DNA of 64,000 nucleotides, taken from NCBI GenBank assembly GCA_005408345.1, contig SEMN01000229.1:558001-622000 (forward strand). Direction: 5' to 3'. Positions 36,863 to 49,660 of the stretch are shown here, in pieces (position 1 is the stretch's first letter; each line of letters opens with the position of its first letter). This DNA is from Macquaria australasica (Eukaryota > Chordata > Actinopteri > Centrarchiformes > Percichthyidae). The translations under genes and the position numbers were made by a program. Below the pieces are notes generated by a model. That model was not told the origin of the DNA, did no database searches, and saw nothing but the letters and a program-made list of their open reading frames with translations.

Positions 36863-37553
36863 CATTCAATTCAATTCAATTCAGTTTTATTTATATAGCG
36901 CCATATCATAACAAAGTTATCTCAGGGCACTTTTTCGAATAGAGCAGGTCTAGACCGACTCTTTATATTTACAGAGACCCAACAGTTCCCACCATGAGCA
37001 AGCACTATGAGACAGTGGCAAGGAAAAACTCCCTTTAACAGGTAGAAACCTCGAGCAGAACCAGGCTCAAGGTGGGCGGTCATCTGCCTCGACCGGTTGG
37101 GTTGAAGGGGGAGGGGGGGAGCGGGAGAGAGAGAGCAGGAGGAAAGAGAACATACAGCAGCTCAATACAGCATAGATATGGTAATGGCATTGATGTTAAC
37201 ACCAACAGAAACAACACTAAGAGCAACACTATAATAGCAATACTAATAACAAGAGCAACAACAGCAACAGCAGCAGCGGGTGCAGAGCAGGAGCACGGGG
37301 GCAGCAGGCGGCAGCAACCACAGACCCAGACCCCACAGCTCCGGAGGCAGAAATACCTGCAGAAAGCAACAGAAGGGGAGAGAGAGAGAGAGGAGAGAAA
37401 GCACACAACTACGGGAAGAAGTTGAATTAATAACAAGCATTGATGGGATATGAGGGCGTACAGATGGAGAGGAAGAGGAGGAGAAAGGAGCTCAGTGCAT
37501 CATAGGAAGTCCCCCGGCAGTCTAGGCCTATAGCAGCATAACTAAGGGGTGGC

Positions 37554-39300
37554 TCAGGGGTCACCTGAGTCAGCCCTACTATAAGCTTTATCAAAGAGGA
37601 AAGTCTTAAGCCTACTCTTAAATGTGAGGAGGTTGTCCGCCTCCCGTACACAAACTGGGATCTGGTTCCACAGGAGAGGAGCTTGATAGCTGAAGGCTCT
37701 GGCTCCCATTCTACTTTTAGAGACTCTAGGAACCACAAGGAACCCTGCATTCTGGGAGCGCAGTGCTCTAGTGGGGTAATAGGGTACTATGAGCTCTTTA
37801 AGATATGATGGTGCCTGACCATTTAGGGCTTTGAAGGTGAGGAGAAGGATTTTAAATTCTATTCTGGATTTTACAGGGAGCCAGTGTAGAGAAGCTAATA
37901 TTGGAGAAATATGATCTCTTTTTCTGGTTCTTGTCAGTAAACGTGCCGCAGCATTCTGAATCAGCTGGAGAGTCTTAAGGGACTTATTGGGGCAGCCTGA
38001 TAATAGAGAGTTGCAATAGTCCAGCCTAGACGTAACAAATGCATGGACTAGTTTTTCTGCATCTTTTTGAGATAGGATGTGCCTGATTTTTGCAATGTTA
38101 CGTAAATGAAAAAAGGCAGTTCTTGAAGTTTGTTTTATTTGGGAGTTAAAGGACATATCCTGATCAAAGATAACTCCAAGATTCCTTACGGTTTCGCTGG
38201 AGGCCAGGGCAATGCCATCTAGAGAAACTATATCTTTAGATAATGTGTTTCGAAGGTGTTCGGGGCCAAGTACAATAACTTCGGTTTTGTCTGAGTTTAA
38301 CATCAGAAAATTGCAGGTCATCCAGGTTTTTATGTCCTTAAGGCATGCTTGAAGTTTAGCTAATTGATTGGTTTCATCTGGCTTGATCGATAAATATAAT
38401 TGGGTATCATCTGCATAACAATGAAAATTTATGGAGTGCTTCCTAATAATATTGCCTAAAGGAAGCATATACAAGGTAAATAGAATTGGTCCAAGCACAG
38501 AACCTTGTGGAACTCCGTGACTAACTTTGGCGTGCATAGAGGATTCATCATTAACGTGTACAAACTGATATCGATCTGATAAATAGGATTTAAACCAGCT
38601 TAGTGCAGTACCTTAATGCCAATAAAATGTTCTAGTCTCTGTAATAGAATGTGATGGTCAATGGTATCGAATGCAGCACTAAGATCTAGTAAGACAAGTA
38701 CAGAGACAAGTCCTTTGTCTGATGCAATTAGAAGGTCATTTGTAACTTTCACCAGTGCTGTCTCTGTGCTATGATGCACTCTAAATCCTGACTGAAAATC
38801 CTCAAACAGCTTGTTGTTGTGTAGAAAGTCACACAACTGATTGGCGACTGCTTTCTCAAGGACTTAGAGAGAAAAGGAGGGTTAGATATAGGTCTATAAT
38901 TTGACAAAATCCCTGGATCAAGAGTGGGCTTTTTAAGAAGAGGCTTAATTACAGCTACTTTAAAGGACTGTGGCACATAGCCTTTTAAAAGGACAGATTG
39001 ATCATATCTAGTACATAGTGCTAACTAGGGTAAAATTTCTTTAATCAGCCTAGTTGGGACGGGGTCTAAGAGACACGTTGATGGCTTAGATGAGGAAATC
39101 ATGGAAGTTAGTTGATTACGGTTGATGGGAGAAAAGCAGTCTAAATGTACAGGTTTTACAGTTGTTTCTAAGGTTCCTGTGTTTGAAGATAAGTCAGTAC
39201 CAACTGAGGGCAGGTGGTGCTGAATTTTTCTCTAATAGTTAGAATTTTATCTTTAAAGAAGCTCATGAAGTCATTACTACTGAGGTCTATAGGAATACAT
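37554..39300 (-). pseudogene. Broken reverse transcriptase of LINE copy 2
   Basis: The enzyme would make the DNA copy at the target nick. Readable pieces are 38976-38749 (YRPIS), 38836-38600 (FQSGFR and catalytic LDLSAAFDTIDH) and 38537-37554 (VPQGSVLGPILF, catalytic YADD, thumb and C-terminal HWLPV region). Single-base losses compared with copy 1 lie near 38865, 38615 and 39233 and shift the frame each time. The last 327 codons are fully open, including the 121 codons deleted from copy 1. Confidence 0.9.
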
Positions 39301-39500
39301 GGCTCAACAGAGCTGTGACTCTCTGTCAGCCTGGCTACAGTGCTGAACAGAAACCTGGGGTTGTTCTTATTTTCCTCTATTAATGATGAGTAGTAAGCTG
39401 CTCTGGCATTACGGAGGGCCTTCCTATAAATTTTAAGACTATCTTGCCAGGCTAAACGTGATTCTTCCAGATTGGTGGAACGCCATTTCCTTTCAAGTTT

Positions 39501-40571
39501 TCATGATGTTTGTTTTAATTTGCGGGTTTGCGGGTTATACCATGGAGCTAACCTCCTCTGTTTTATTATCTTCTTTTTTAGAGGGGCGATAGAGTCGAGT
39601 GTTATTCGTAGTGAGCCTGCAGCACTATCAACAAGATGATCAATTTGGGAGGGACTAAAGTTAGCATAGGAGTCATCTGTTACATTGAGACATGGAACTG
39701 AATTCAATGCCGATGGAATCACTTCCTTAAATTTAGCTACAGCACTATCAGATAGACATCTAGTGTAGGAATGTTTGCCTAATGGCGTGTAGTCCAGTAA
39801 TAGGAATTCAAAAGTTAATAAAAAATGGTCTGATAAAAAAGAATTCTGTGGAAAGACTATTAGATGTTCAATTTCAATGCCATAAACAAGAACAAGGTCG
39901 AGGGTGTGGTTAAAACAGTGAGTGGGTTCATGTACACTCTGACAGAAGCCAATCGAATCTAGTAATGAGATAAACGCAGCACTAAGGCTATCATTTTCTA
40001 CATCCACATGAATATTAAAATCACCTACAATAATTATTTTATCTGTTTTAAGGACTAAGCCTGATAAGAACTCTGAGAATTCAGATAAAAATTCAGAATA
40101 CGGTCCAGGAGCTCGGTACACTATAACAAATAGAATTGGCTGTACTGTTTTCCAGGTTGGGTGTGAAAGGCTAAGAACTAGGCTTTCGAACGAGGTATAA
40201 TTCAATTTAGGTTTAGGTTTGATTAATAGGCTTGAGTCGAAGATGGCTGCAACTCCACCTCCTCGGCCTGAGCCTCGAGGAATGTGAGTATTAATGTGAC
40301 TGGGGGGAGTGGATTCATTTAGGCTAACATATTCATCGTGACACAGCCAGGTTTCAGTGAGACAAAATAAATCAATATTATGATCTGATATTAGATCATT
40401 TACTAGAACAGCTTTAGATGAGAGAGATCTGATGTTTAAGAGTCCACATTTAATTCTCCTATTTTGTTGTACTGTTGCAGTGGTGGTTTTACTTTTTATT
40501 AGGTTTTTATGTGTAACTCCTCTTCTGTTTAGTTTTGATTTAAATAATTTAAGTGCAAAATGCAAATGCAA
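39501..40571 (-). pseudogene. AP-type endonuclease domain of LINE copy 2
   Basis: An open frame of 356 codons with apurinic-endonuclease-like motifs in order: NIRSLSSK near residue 45, LTETWL, VYRAPG, IIVGDFNIH, NHTLDLVL and LSDHFLL, matching the Asn, Glu, Asp/Asn and His catalytic positions of the family. It would nick target DNA to prime integration. It ends at TGA 39503-39501 in a basic stretch where an arginine is expected, and recognisable sequence continues in frame past the stop. The natural protein was therefore longer and fused to the reverse transcriptase. Confidence 0.88.
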
Positions 40572-40625
40572 AATGCTATACTATGTACAGAGCAGGGTTA
40601 TACAGGTGCAATACAGCTAATAAGC

Positions 40626-40669
40626 TAATGCATTCTCTGTTTTGGACTAATGCATTCTCTGTTTTGGAT
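40626..40669. repeat. 22-bp tandem duplication at the LINE 5' edge
   Basis: TAATGCATTCTCTGTTTTGG plus two bases occurs twice in tandem, differing only at the last base (40626-40647 and 40648-40669). It lies just upstream of the LINE coding start. It may be part of the LINE 5' UTR or a flanking duplication. Confidence 0.85.
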
Positions 40670-43084
40670 TAGCACTGTCGAAACGATTTGCTATTGGTCA
40701 ACAGCGTGAATTGCCCGTGTCGGATTCACCAAAGTTAAACCTGACGCGGAATATTTTATATTTATGCAGATGTATTTCGCCCTTGCGAGGAAGCAGCTGA
40801 TTGCAGCGATTCCAGTAAAATTAACTGATTTTTGCCCCAAACTTTCACTGTTTTGTCTGTAATTAATGTCATGACATCGACAGGTCCCAACTGGTTTACT
40901 CCATGTCAGCATTGGCCACGCAAGGTTCAGGGCTGATTGAAATCAGTAGATGGCATGTTGAGCCATTTTCAACCCACGAGATGCTGATTTTTATAAATTT
41001 GGTAAGAAATGTCAATAATTAACACCAGCATTAATGTGTTTCATCACAGTACAGTCATATTATTTAGTTTACAACTCAAAAAAATGTTTAAGTGTGTAGT
41101 ACCTCCTTCTAAAATACATTTAAATGGAAAAACTCCAAATGACAAAAAAAAAACCAAATTGTTTAAAAAGTATAAAAGGATGCAAGGTTCACATGCTTTA
41201 GGGGAAAATATATAAAGGGCTGACATGGAAGAGGCATAGGGATCATTACAGCAAGAGAAGGCTCCTGCTGCATGTTTAAATGGACAACTGAACAATGTGG
41301 CTGCAGTCATAATTTACTTACTTTCTGGTTACAGTGACCAGTCTTATCACCCACAAAGTCTGCATAGTCTGTGTGGGAGCTATCAGGGAAGTCTGGTTAG
41401 CGTTCTGTTTGAGTAGCTCTGCAATAATAATCTTATTTATTTCATTTTAAGCCATAAAATCACAGCTTATATTTTTAAGAAAAGAGAAAAGAAATGGCAA
41501 GAAACAGCAGTCAAAACTTTTTGATGTAAAGAATGCAATTTGTGTCAGAGCATGTGTGTACATGTGCATGGGTGAGTAACTTTAAAAGTAAAATGCTCTT
41601 AAGTATCTTAAACAATCTTTTATATTTGAGTTAAGGACACAGAAGCAAAAAATACACACGAGTCTACCACACACTCTCTATCTCTCTCTCTCTATATATA
41701 TATCTATATGCACGTATGGTAGGTGGAAGTAGACGCTACCATCTGTAATCGCTTCAGTTGTTAATTAACATGGTTCTGCTCTGTGCACACAGTCGTGTCA
41801 AGCTTGCATTTGTCAGCCAGAGAGATTCACGGCTGTTGCTCATGTGGCCGATTTCAGCTCGTGATGAAGATACCGAGAACATTTGTTCCTGAGCCAGTGA
41901 GCAGAAATAATACCAGCTCTGTAATGAATACCTGTTTATATTCCTCTTCCCCCTGTTTGCAAGAAACGTCTTCATTGAAGTATTGTAATACAGAAAGACA
42001 CGATAACAAGAGGAAAAAAACAGGAATGAGCACATTGTTATTGCACAAAATGTACTCACCTCCACACAATATTGCTGAACATACGGCTCAAAGAACACGT
42101 TTTGTAGGAAGGAATCTTGTGTTTTCTTTTTTACGCAGGAGGAAATGATAGAAATGCCACATTTTAAAAACAAATTAATACTACTTTATCAGAGAGCACA
42201 CAGTTGAAGTCAAAGCAAGAGCACTTTAACAGAAATACCAAATGATGAAGAGGGTAATAAGGTTTTATTATTTTCAAAACAAAAATGCTGTGTAATACTG
42301 TGGAATAGAACTTTTACATGACAGATTTAACTTTATATATTTACTGTGTTCTCCACATGTACCTTCATTTGTCCTCTCTATCCCTCTGTGGACGCCGTCT
42401 GTCTTAATGTTCATCACTCATTTTCCACGGTAGTACAGTACACTGTGTTGGTTCTGAAAATCATTACCTTCCTATTCGATCCTATCCCCGCACAATGAGG
42501 CCAGTCTGCAGGTACTGTTTGTCGAGTCAGCATGAAATGTTTGTGCAGTAAGGATGAAATTGCCAGACCGATGTATCGGCATATCTTAGCTTATCAGATG
42601 TATCTGCGTATACAATCTGCTGATTAGTAACAAATGTCAGTGCACAAAGATTTGGTTCATATTTACTCAATATCTGGATGAAATTAATTTAGATTTACTT
42701 AAGTAATTCAGTATATTTTAATCACTATCAAAGGACTTTAAATCTCTTTAATCATTTTACATGTCACATTGCTGTCGTTAAGTGCAAAATGTCAAACTAT
42801 TCACTTAAGAAAGATTTTCAAATGTCACTTCAACAAAGTGAAGCAAAATAAAACGAAGTGAAGGATGTATACAGACAAGCTGTTGTTCATTACTCACAAA
42901 GATTTTAAAAAAAGACATTTTATTTTGAATCATTAAACACTGTACCACCTTACAGAAAACATGAATTACAATTTTTCACATGTACAGTTGTTTTACCTAG
43001 GGGCAAGCAGTCTCAGGTTCAACTGGCCAGATGAAAAAGCCCAGTGTTAATTAATAAACTGCTGCCAGCAACATAACCCCATCA
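40670..43084. other. Intergenic DNA, no gene recognised
   Basis: No protein match. Overlapping frames on both strands at 41754-42173 are chance openings in a unique, GC-moderate block that may instead be noncoding regulatory DNA. A CT-then-TA low-complexity tract lies near 41676-41708. Confidence 0.35.
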
Positions 43085-43560
43085 ATCCATCAGCTAGTTT
43101 AAAGCGGTGCACTTTTGGGGACAGTCTTGAACAATGCAGTTCCACGTAACGTGTACCCGTGCTCTGTGGGGTAGAGGGTACACCATCTCCCTACCCACTT
43201 CCACTCCGTTTGCGCGTTCACGTGGAGGGTCCGCCACATTAAGTGCCATCCCAAGCCATATATTGGGGAGTGGAAGTGGGTTATAAAACCCTGCAACAGC
43301 GAGTCTACATCAGTGCTGACGTGCTGACTTACTGACCACGTGCAACGCCGTGTTGTGTTCATCATTGAAGACGCTCCATACAAATAAGTTCCGTGCAACT
43401 GCAACAAGCCATCAAGCATGGAGCAAGTCTTCCGTGCAGCACCGAGGCTGCCTCCATCACGATGCTGGTGTCCTCTGGAACCTCTGATGCTGCATTCTTA
43501 AAACCTTTTGGACAAGAAAACCTGATCACAATATCCATAAACTTAAACATAAGAAAAATG
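43085..43560. other. GC-richer island of unknown nature
   Basis: This block is clearly richer in G+C and CpG than its surroundings. On the - strand two frames (43550-43362 and 43419-43099) overlap in different phases without a recognisable domain. On the + strand it has TTATAAAA (43281-43288) and CACGTG (43337-43342). It could be a decayed transposon, a promoter-like segment or a processed relic. I cannot identify it. Confidence 0.4.
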
Positions 43561-46500
43561 TCTTGTTTTTAGGTGGAAGTGATTAAAATCAATGACCTTC
43601 TGATGAGTAAAACGTTTGTTTTTCATGTCTCCTTTTTAATATTTTACGCTGCACATTTACATGTCCACCAGGAATAAATAAAGTTGAAACTTAAACATGA
43701 CTTGTTGCTTTCTTAACAAAACTCGAAGAGGCAGTAGCTGAGACATGCTGAGAAAATGTGGACGGACTGTCTGAATAATGCATGCACTCCCCTCCTGTCA
43801 GTAACCACCAACAGGATGCCTTTGAGCCAAGCACTTAAGGATAATACCTGTCTTATGTTTTCCACCCTTCAGGAAAAAAAAGACATTTGCTGCTGATCAT
43901 CCTTTTTAAAAGTCGAAAAACAACTTCCACAGCCTTGACAACTGCCTCAGCTGGATAGTTCATCACAGTAAACACAAGGAAGTCTTTTCATTTTTTCTTG
44001 GTTTTTTTTGGCGTTCTTATCACTCTGCACATTTTGTCAATCACCTGACACCAACAGTATGAAATTGGAGCTTTTCTGAAGACATAATCCTCAAACATGC
44101 TTCTAAACTTTATTGTCACATTCATGTTTTTATATCTAAAACAATGTTGTTAGACGGTACAGCTCAGTCTGACAACACAGTGCGACAGCAGTTCCCTGAT
44201 CTAAGTAGCTGTTAAGTACATCGCTGTGAAAAATGGTGACGCTGAAAAGGCTCCTGCAGGCTCATCAAATCTCTCTAACTATATCAAGTTTCACAAACAA
44301 ATGAAACGTTGTCAAGTCTAACAGTCTTCTTCAGGCAGGCAGAGATGGAAAAAGTCAGCCATCGATAAGCTGCAAAGGCAACAGATTCAGCAGCACTACA
44401 GTCTTAAGTTCTATATTCATAGTGATGGATCATAATGTGTTCTGCTGCAAACAATTTTATATTAAGATACATAATCCAGTATTTCAGTTTTATACATGTA
44501 AAGCTGTTGATAATATTTCAATCAGGAGAGGCTTAAAGGGAAACTTTGGTATTTTTACAAATTTGGGGGTCTAAATGACTAATACTTACCAAAAGTTTTG
44601 GAATTGGTCCAGGAGATGGTCTCCGCCGGCATCTGCGAACAGGCCGCCCTCGAAAAGGCGGGCAGGGGGGTTGAACAGTCAGTAGCAATCTATAACAAAA
44701 TTAAGTGCTCATATTACAATAGCCTCATTTGACTGTACAATCCAAAACATTGTTGGTCAATTACATATACGCAGGCTGGTGTGTGTGCTTCATAACTAGT
44801 AACTAGCGTGCACTATGGCCCATCGTAACTGCCTTATGCCACTGTATATAGCACTTTTATCCAAAGCGCTTTATAAGGTTTTTGCCGCTCATTCACCCGT
44901 TCATGCACACACTCACACAATTTGGGGTTCAGTGTCTTGCCCCACGGACACCCACACAGGAACCCTGTGATCAGTGGACACTCTGTAGAGTCTGTCATCT
45001 ACAGTGATTGACTGTCCCCAAGTTTTGACTTGCTTTATTTGAGTGAATTTTGATTACATTTGACCACTGAAGTGTTTGCGCAGTCTGTGTTTATTTCGCA
45101 CAAACACCAGACTGAACAGACATTTGCTGCAACGTAGACACTGATTTTCATGTGTGCAGAATGTGCCTGTGCTTGTGTGACAGCTGAGCTTGGCTGATCT
45201 AAGATCTAAGTTGTTGTTTTTTTCAGTATCTTCCTCCAGTTTTTTCTCTTCCTCGTGTCTCATTAAGTAGTCATAAAGCAACTGAATAATCCTGAATATT
45301 TCAGTCAAGATTAAACATTCTTAACTTGCATGGATGTGTGGTCACCTTAATTTGTGCCACCTAGAGCAAATCCGTGTTCGTGTCCACTGACTTTCTAAAG
45401 TCCGCTTTATGTTCAGTTTGAACCCTAAATAAAAACTAGCTCTGGTGTTTCACTATGCCATATATGTGCAGACAGGCCAAGAGTAATGAAGATGCAAGGG
45501 CTATTAAAAAGACAAAAGGTGATAAGACTTGAACCAGTTTCTACCATACAGTAATCCTCATCCGTGGTTATAATTACTAAAACAGAGACTAGTGTGGGAG
45601 AGAGAATGAGATAAACAAAAGGATGGTAAAGTGTGCGGAAGCATGGCACAGTACAGCATGCAGTGCTCATTGGAGGAAGATAAGAGAGAGAGGAAAAAGA
45701 GAGCAGTGGACAATCAAGAGGAAGAGGGGAAAATGAAGGGTGGGGTGGGGATAGTGGTATGTATAGTGGCATCTGGAGGAAGATGAGGAGGGGGAAAAAG
45801 ATGGGGTGAAATAGAGAGGGAGAGAGAGAACTGTATGTAGAGATCAGTTACAGGAAAAGTGGAAATGACAGGTTGAAAGAAGCGCAAAAAAGACAGTGTG
45901 GTGACATTTTATAGGCAAAGGGAGGAAAGTTACCAGCAGTAAGCCATCCATCATTCTTGCTGTAGATTTCTCAGGGGACCACATGTTATTATAGAGCTGT
46001 ATGTAATATGTGTATCATGTGTAATACAGACTTCATTATACTTCCTCTACCGTGTGTGTCAGTATGTTCCGCGTTGCTATCTCAGTTTACAATAACGTCT
46101 CTACGCAGAGGAAACTGCTGGTAGACCTTTTACATTTGTTGTGCTCGGTGATGAAACTGAAACCGGGTTTTTTTTATTTATATTTTTTTCTTCTCCAGCA
46201 GCGACGGCACTCTTAATTCTCTGGCTCACTGGAGCGCCCTGGTGGATCAGCAGACCAGGATGCATGCTGTAACTGCATGCTTGTGGTGGCGTAGGTTTAC
46301 ATCTGACACACGCTCCCTCGCCTGCCCCTCATTATTTCCCCCTCAAAATGTGAGTTGCTTGATAAAAAGGCAGGAGCGGTCTAATCTGCGAATCTCTAAA
46401 ACTTCTCAACCAAAGAAACAGAGTGCGGCGCCCTCGCTAATTTTGGAGATAAAACACAAAGCAGAGAGGATGAGAGGGATGAGTCTTGCATGGCTAATGC

Positions 46501-47991
46501 AATAAGATGCTATTTTGCTGAGTATCCAAAATGAGCGCCGATAGAGTCTTGGACACTTAAGAGTTTAAAAGCTCCCATGCAAATGGGTTCATCTACACTG
46601 ACATTAGCATCATCAAAAGGATAATTCTGCTCTGGAACTAGAACATCACTGTGCAGAAGGTAACATACAAAACACAATTAGCAAAATGTGATTTATAATT
46701 ACATTTTAAGCCGATTAGGAAGAAAAGGACACACACACAATTGCACAAATCTCTTTAATCTCTTTCACATGAGGTGGAAATGACTCAAAGTAATTACAGT
46801 CCATTTCATGAGAAAGGGAATTCCTTAAGGTGAGTGTATATATCCACTATACCAAATTACAGCTCACATAAAATGCCATTTTGCCCTCTAAGGTGGGTTC
46901 TGATTCACATATGGCTTGTTAATTCTGGACACCCATCCATAGCTTTAATTAAATGGCACACTTATTAAAAAAATGAACAAAGCACTGCTTAGTCTCTGTG
47001 TTTATAAATATGGATGATTAGCGGAAAAGCAGTGTGGCTAATAAAGGATTATTACAGCCCAGTGTTCATAATGGGAGTGCCGGTTTAGATACATTTCAAG
47101 AACTTCAACTAAATAAAGTTAACTTATAGAAAGTAGTTAAAACTACTTTACATCACGTCAGTGAATACTTCATGGCTGCAAAAAAACCACTCATAAATAA
47201 AAAATTAAAACTTTATTTGAAAAGTGCAGAGAATATTCATTATGATCACAACTGCCAAACTGAAACTTCACATGTGAAAGTTTCCTCAGAGGAGCTACTT
47301 CACTCCGCATCGTGAGTCTGTTTAATTAGGACCGTGGAGGTTTCTCATCAGCGTGAGATTCAAAGGTTTTATCCGAGACCTGGGGGCCAGATGTGTAAAA
47401 TATGAAATATGTATATGCACACAAATTAGCCATTATCCAGTCCCCACATAAAAAAAAAAAAAAAAAACTCAAAGTGACAAAGAGAGGAATAACATCAAAG
47501 AGAACATGAGGGATGGAAAAGTGAAAAATACACTCATTGATCACAGCTCAGTCGATGAGGGCTCGTAAGTAAACAGTTATATTAAGTGGTCACAAGCAAA
47601 AAAGATTTAAAACCCACTGATTTAGCGCTTTAATCTTTCCAATATGTCATGTTAAAAGGCTGTTGAGCGTCATGATATAAATATATGATAACTGTTATTT
47701 CTCCAATATTTCTACCAGCATAGCTTTAATTTTAGTGACAAACAAATCAGGCTAAATTATTATATTATATATTATTGACTTAAGTTTTATTGTGTGTATG
47801 TATGAGATGTATTGAAGTTTGATGCATACACAGAAATGGTAACATTTGCATAGTGAAATATAGAATGTATAAGTGAAATATTCAAAAGCACAGTGAAAAC
47901 AAGCGAGGGAACATGAATTAAAAACCCACACTTTTATTCTTTCTAGAAACAGTTTGTAGTTGCAAAAAATTAGAAAGTCACTGAACTACTC

Positions 47992-47994
<3 letters not shown>
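43561..47994. other. Intergenic DNA, no gene recognised
   Basis: No coding exon could be supported. The stretch at 46040-47100 is unique and has clustered homeodomain-like and ATTA motifs (for example TTTAATTAAATGGC near 46942), so it is a candidate noncoding regulatory region. A purine-rich GGAGGAAGA-type stretch lies at 45670-45840. A common fish repeat fragment is at 44845-45000. Confidence 0.35.
44845..45000 (+). repeat. Fish dispersed repeat fragment
   Basis: CACTTTTATCCAAAGCGCTT, CATTCACCCGTTCATGCACA and TGTCTTGCCCCACGGACAC followed by GATCAGTGGACA are in an order I recognise from dispersed fish repeats. A shorter relative is at 56030-56115. No coding sequence. Confidence 0.5.

Positions 47995-48036
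<42 letters not shown>
47995..48036 (+). repeat. (GT)n microsatellite
   Basis: An uninterrupted GT tract of about 42 bp, followed by GCGCACACGC. Confidence 0.97.
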
Positions 48037-48039
<3 letters not shown>

Positions 48040-48529
48040 ACACGCATTCTTATGTGCAGTATGCGCCTGTTCTTCTTCAGGTGACTGGTTCCATTTCACA
48101 CCCGTGGGAATCAACTTGACTGATTAGCTGCAGAGAATTAATCAAAGTAACAAGCCGGGGAAATCCTGGGGAGCAGCCAGACACATCCTTCATCTGGAGG
48201 ACACACTTCAACGAGGTCCACAGAGGCACGGAGCTGCCAGAGTCCCAGAGAGATCGTCAAAAGTTTACCATATGTATACATGCACAGTACATGTTAGGCA
48301 TTTAGCTGATGGTGTTATACCGAGGAATGTACTTAAGAGACTGTCCTCCCCAAAAAATACAGCCATATAGGTCGTCTGTGCAGCAGCTTATTACAACCCA
48401 TCTTTACGTTATATCTATAAAGAGCGCCAAATTCCATATAGGGAGGAGGTCGGGGTGGATGGGTGGGCCCATGTGAAACCAAATCTCAACGTTGACTTAT
48501 TTTAACTTACATAGCCTACTTAATTTACG
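48037..48529. other. Unassigned unique DNA
   Basis: A moderately GC-rich, non-repetitive stretch. No frame or motif identifies it, and an exon or enhancer cannot be excluded. Confidence 0.3.
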
Positions 48530-48612
48530 TAGCTAACGTAGTTATTTCAACCCAAACCATGATCTTTTCCTAAACCTAACCAAGTAGTTTTGGTGCCTAA
48601 ACCTAACCAAAC
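48530..48612. repeat. Repeat with CCTAAACCTAACCAA motif twice
   Basis: The 15-mer CCTAAACCTAACCAA occurs at 48569-48583 and again at 48596-48610. The surroundings (CAACCCAAACCATGATC) are of a type seen in dispersed fish repeats. Although TAACC-like, it is not a telomere repeat. Confidence 0.55.
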
Positions 48613-49657
48613 TTTGTTGTTGTTGTTGTTACCATGGCGATGGAGGTTTGGTACGCCTATATATGTTTTGTTTTGAGTCATTGACAAACGACCTATTCTG
48701 TCATTTAGGTTAAAACTTAACCAATATGACCAACAATAGTAAAAACTAAAGACTAATATGGCAGTGTGAAAATATTGATACATGATACATGTGACTAAAA
48801 AGTACAGAAGAAAAGAAACAGATTATGGGATACAGAAATGACTTCATACTATATGTGACTGAAAATGACCTTCATGTCACCACACACTACCTTTTTTATA
48901 TTTTGATGACTACACAAACAAAGTTTTATGTGAATTTTACATTGATTTTTAAGGCTGCAAAGATTTCAGGTAACACCGGGATAAAACACACTAAAACCTC
49001 CTTGTCTGTAGGATTTAAATATTCCTGACTTTGGCAAACCCGGGGCTGAAAGCGACACATAGATTTACACAATTTCCATTAAGGAGTGTCTAATTGTTCT
49101 GCAAACAAAGTGATGTACAAAGTGATGTACAATGTAGTTTCTTCCTGGCAGTCTGTAATTCAACCTGACAGTCATTTCTCACCTAACTGAATAGAAGTTT
49201 GGACACTCACACAAACGCGTCCCAAACCAGATACTTCACAGTATTTATGTGCTTTCTTCTGTGTGACCAAATGTGATGCAGCTAACAAATCGACACAATA
49301 CACACGAAGCAGATGCTGATAAATGTGCAGTTTAAAACATTGCGCTCAGCATGTGATACGCTTGAGAGGAAGCTAACAAGCAGATCGATGCAGAACTAAC
49401 GCTTTTGGATCAACCATCCGTCTTCCTTTTTAACCCCTCCTTTCTTCCACACCTCCATCGCCCCTCCTTGATTGCGGCCTCAGCTCCTTCCCGCTCAGGC
49501 GACAATGCTTTAACCAGCAAGAGTGAATTATCACCGAACATTTTTCCAGTTGCCACTTGATGCCTGTTGAGGAGTTCTGTGCTCCTCCCCCACCCGCTCA
49601 TTACAACCCCATCGATCCCAGTCTGCACTGATCTGGTCGAACTGAGAGGTAACACAG

Positions 49658-49660
<3 letters not shown>
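48613..49660. other. Intergenic DNA, no gene recognised
   Basis: No coding signal. A small tandem duplication, AAGTGATGTACA twice, lies near 49108-49131. Confidence 0.4.

Larger units (their letters stand above)
36863..40625 (-). mobile_element. L2/CR1-like LINE, near full length, copy 2
   Basis: The most complete element in the window, on the - strand. From 5' to 3' it has an AP-type endonuclease frame (40571-39501), a linker, reverse transcriptase (about 39000-37554), a pyrimidine-rich 3' UTR with a (CTG)-like stretch, and CGCTATATAAATAAAACTG ending in a TGAAT pentamer tail at 36863-36883. It is about 3.7 kb. The exact 5' end is not visible, because no target-site duplication was found. 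It carries at least one stop and three single-base deletions relative to the other copy, so it cannot be active as it stands. Confidence 0.9.

Noticed and set aside
37080..37436. 118-codon and 117-codon frames on opposite strands in the LINE 3' UTR
   Set aside because: They are low-complexity Leu/Ser/Cys or Arg/Gly/Thr translations of the pyrimidine-rich 3' UTR.
41754..42173. Overlapping open frames on both strands (139 codons - and 121 codons +)
   Set aside because: Neither has a recognisable domain, and their overlap on opposite strands suggests chance opening in unique DNA. No splice or codon evidence supports either.
48560..48612. TAACC-rich motif considered as an interstitial telomere repeat
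   Set aside because: Vertebrate telomeres are TTAGGG/CCCTAA. Here the motif is CCTAAACCTAACCAA and occurs only twice, so it is an ordinary dispersed repeat.
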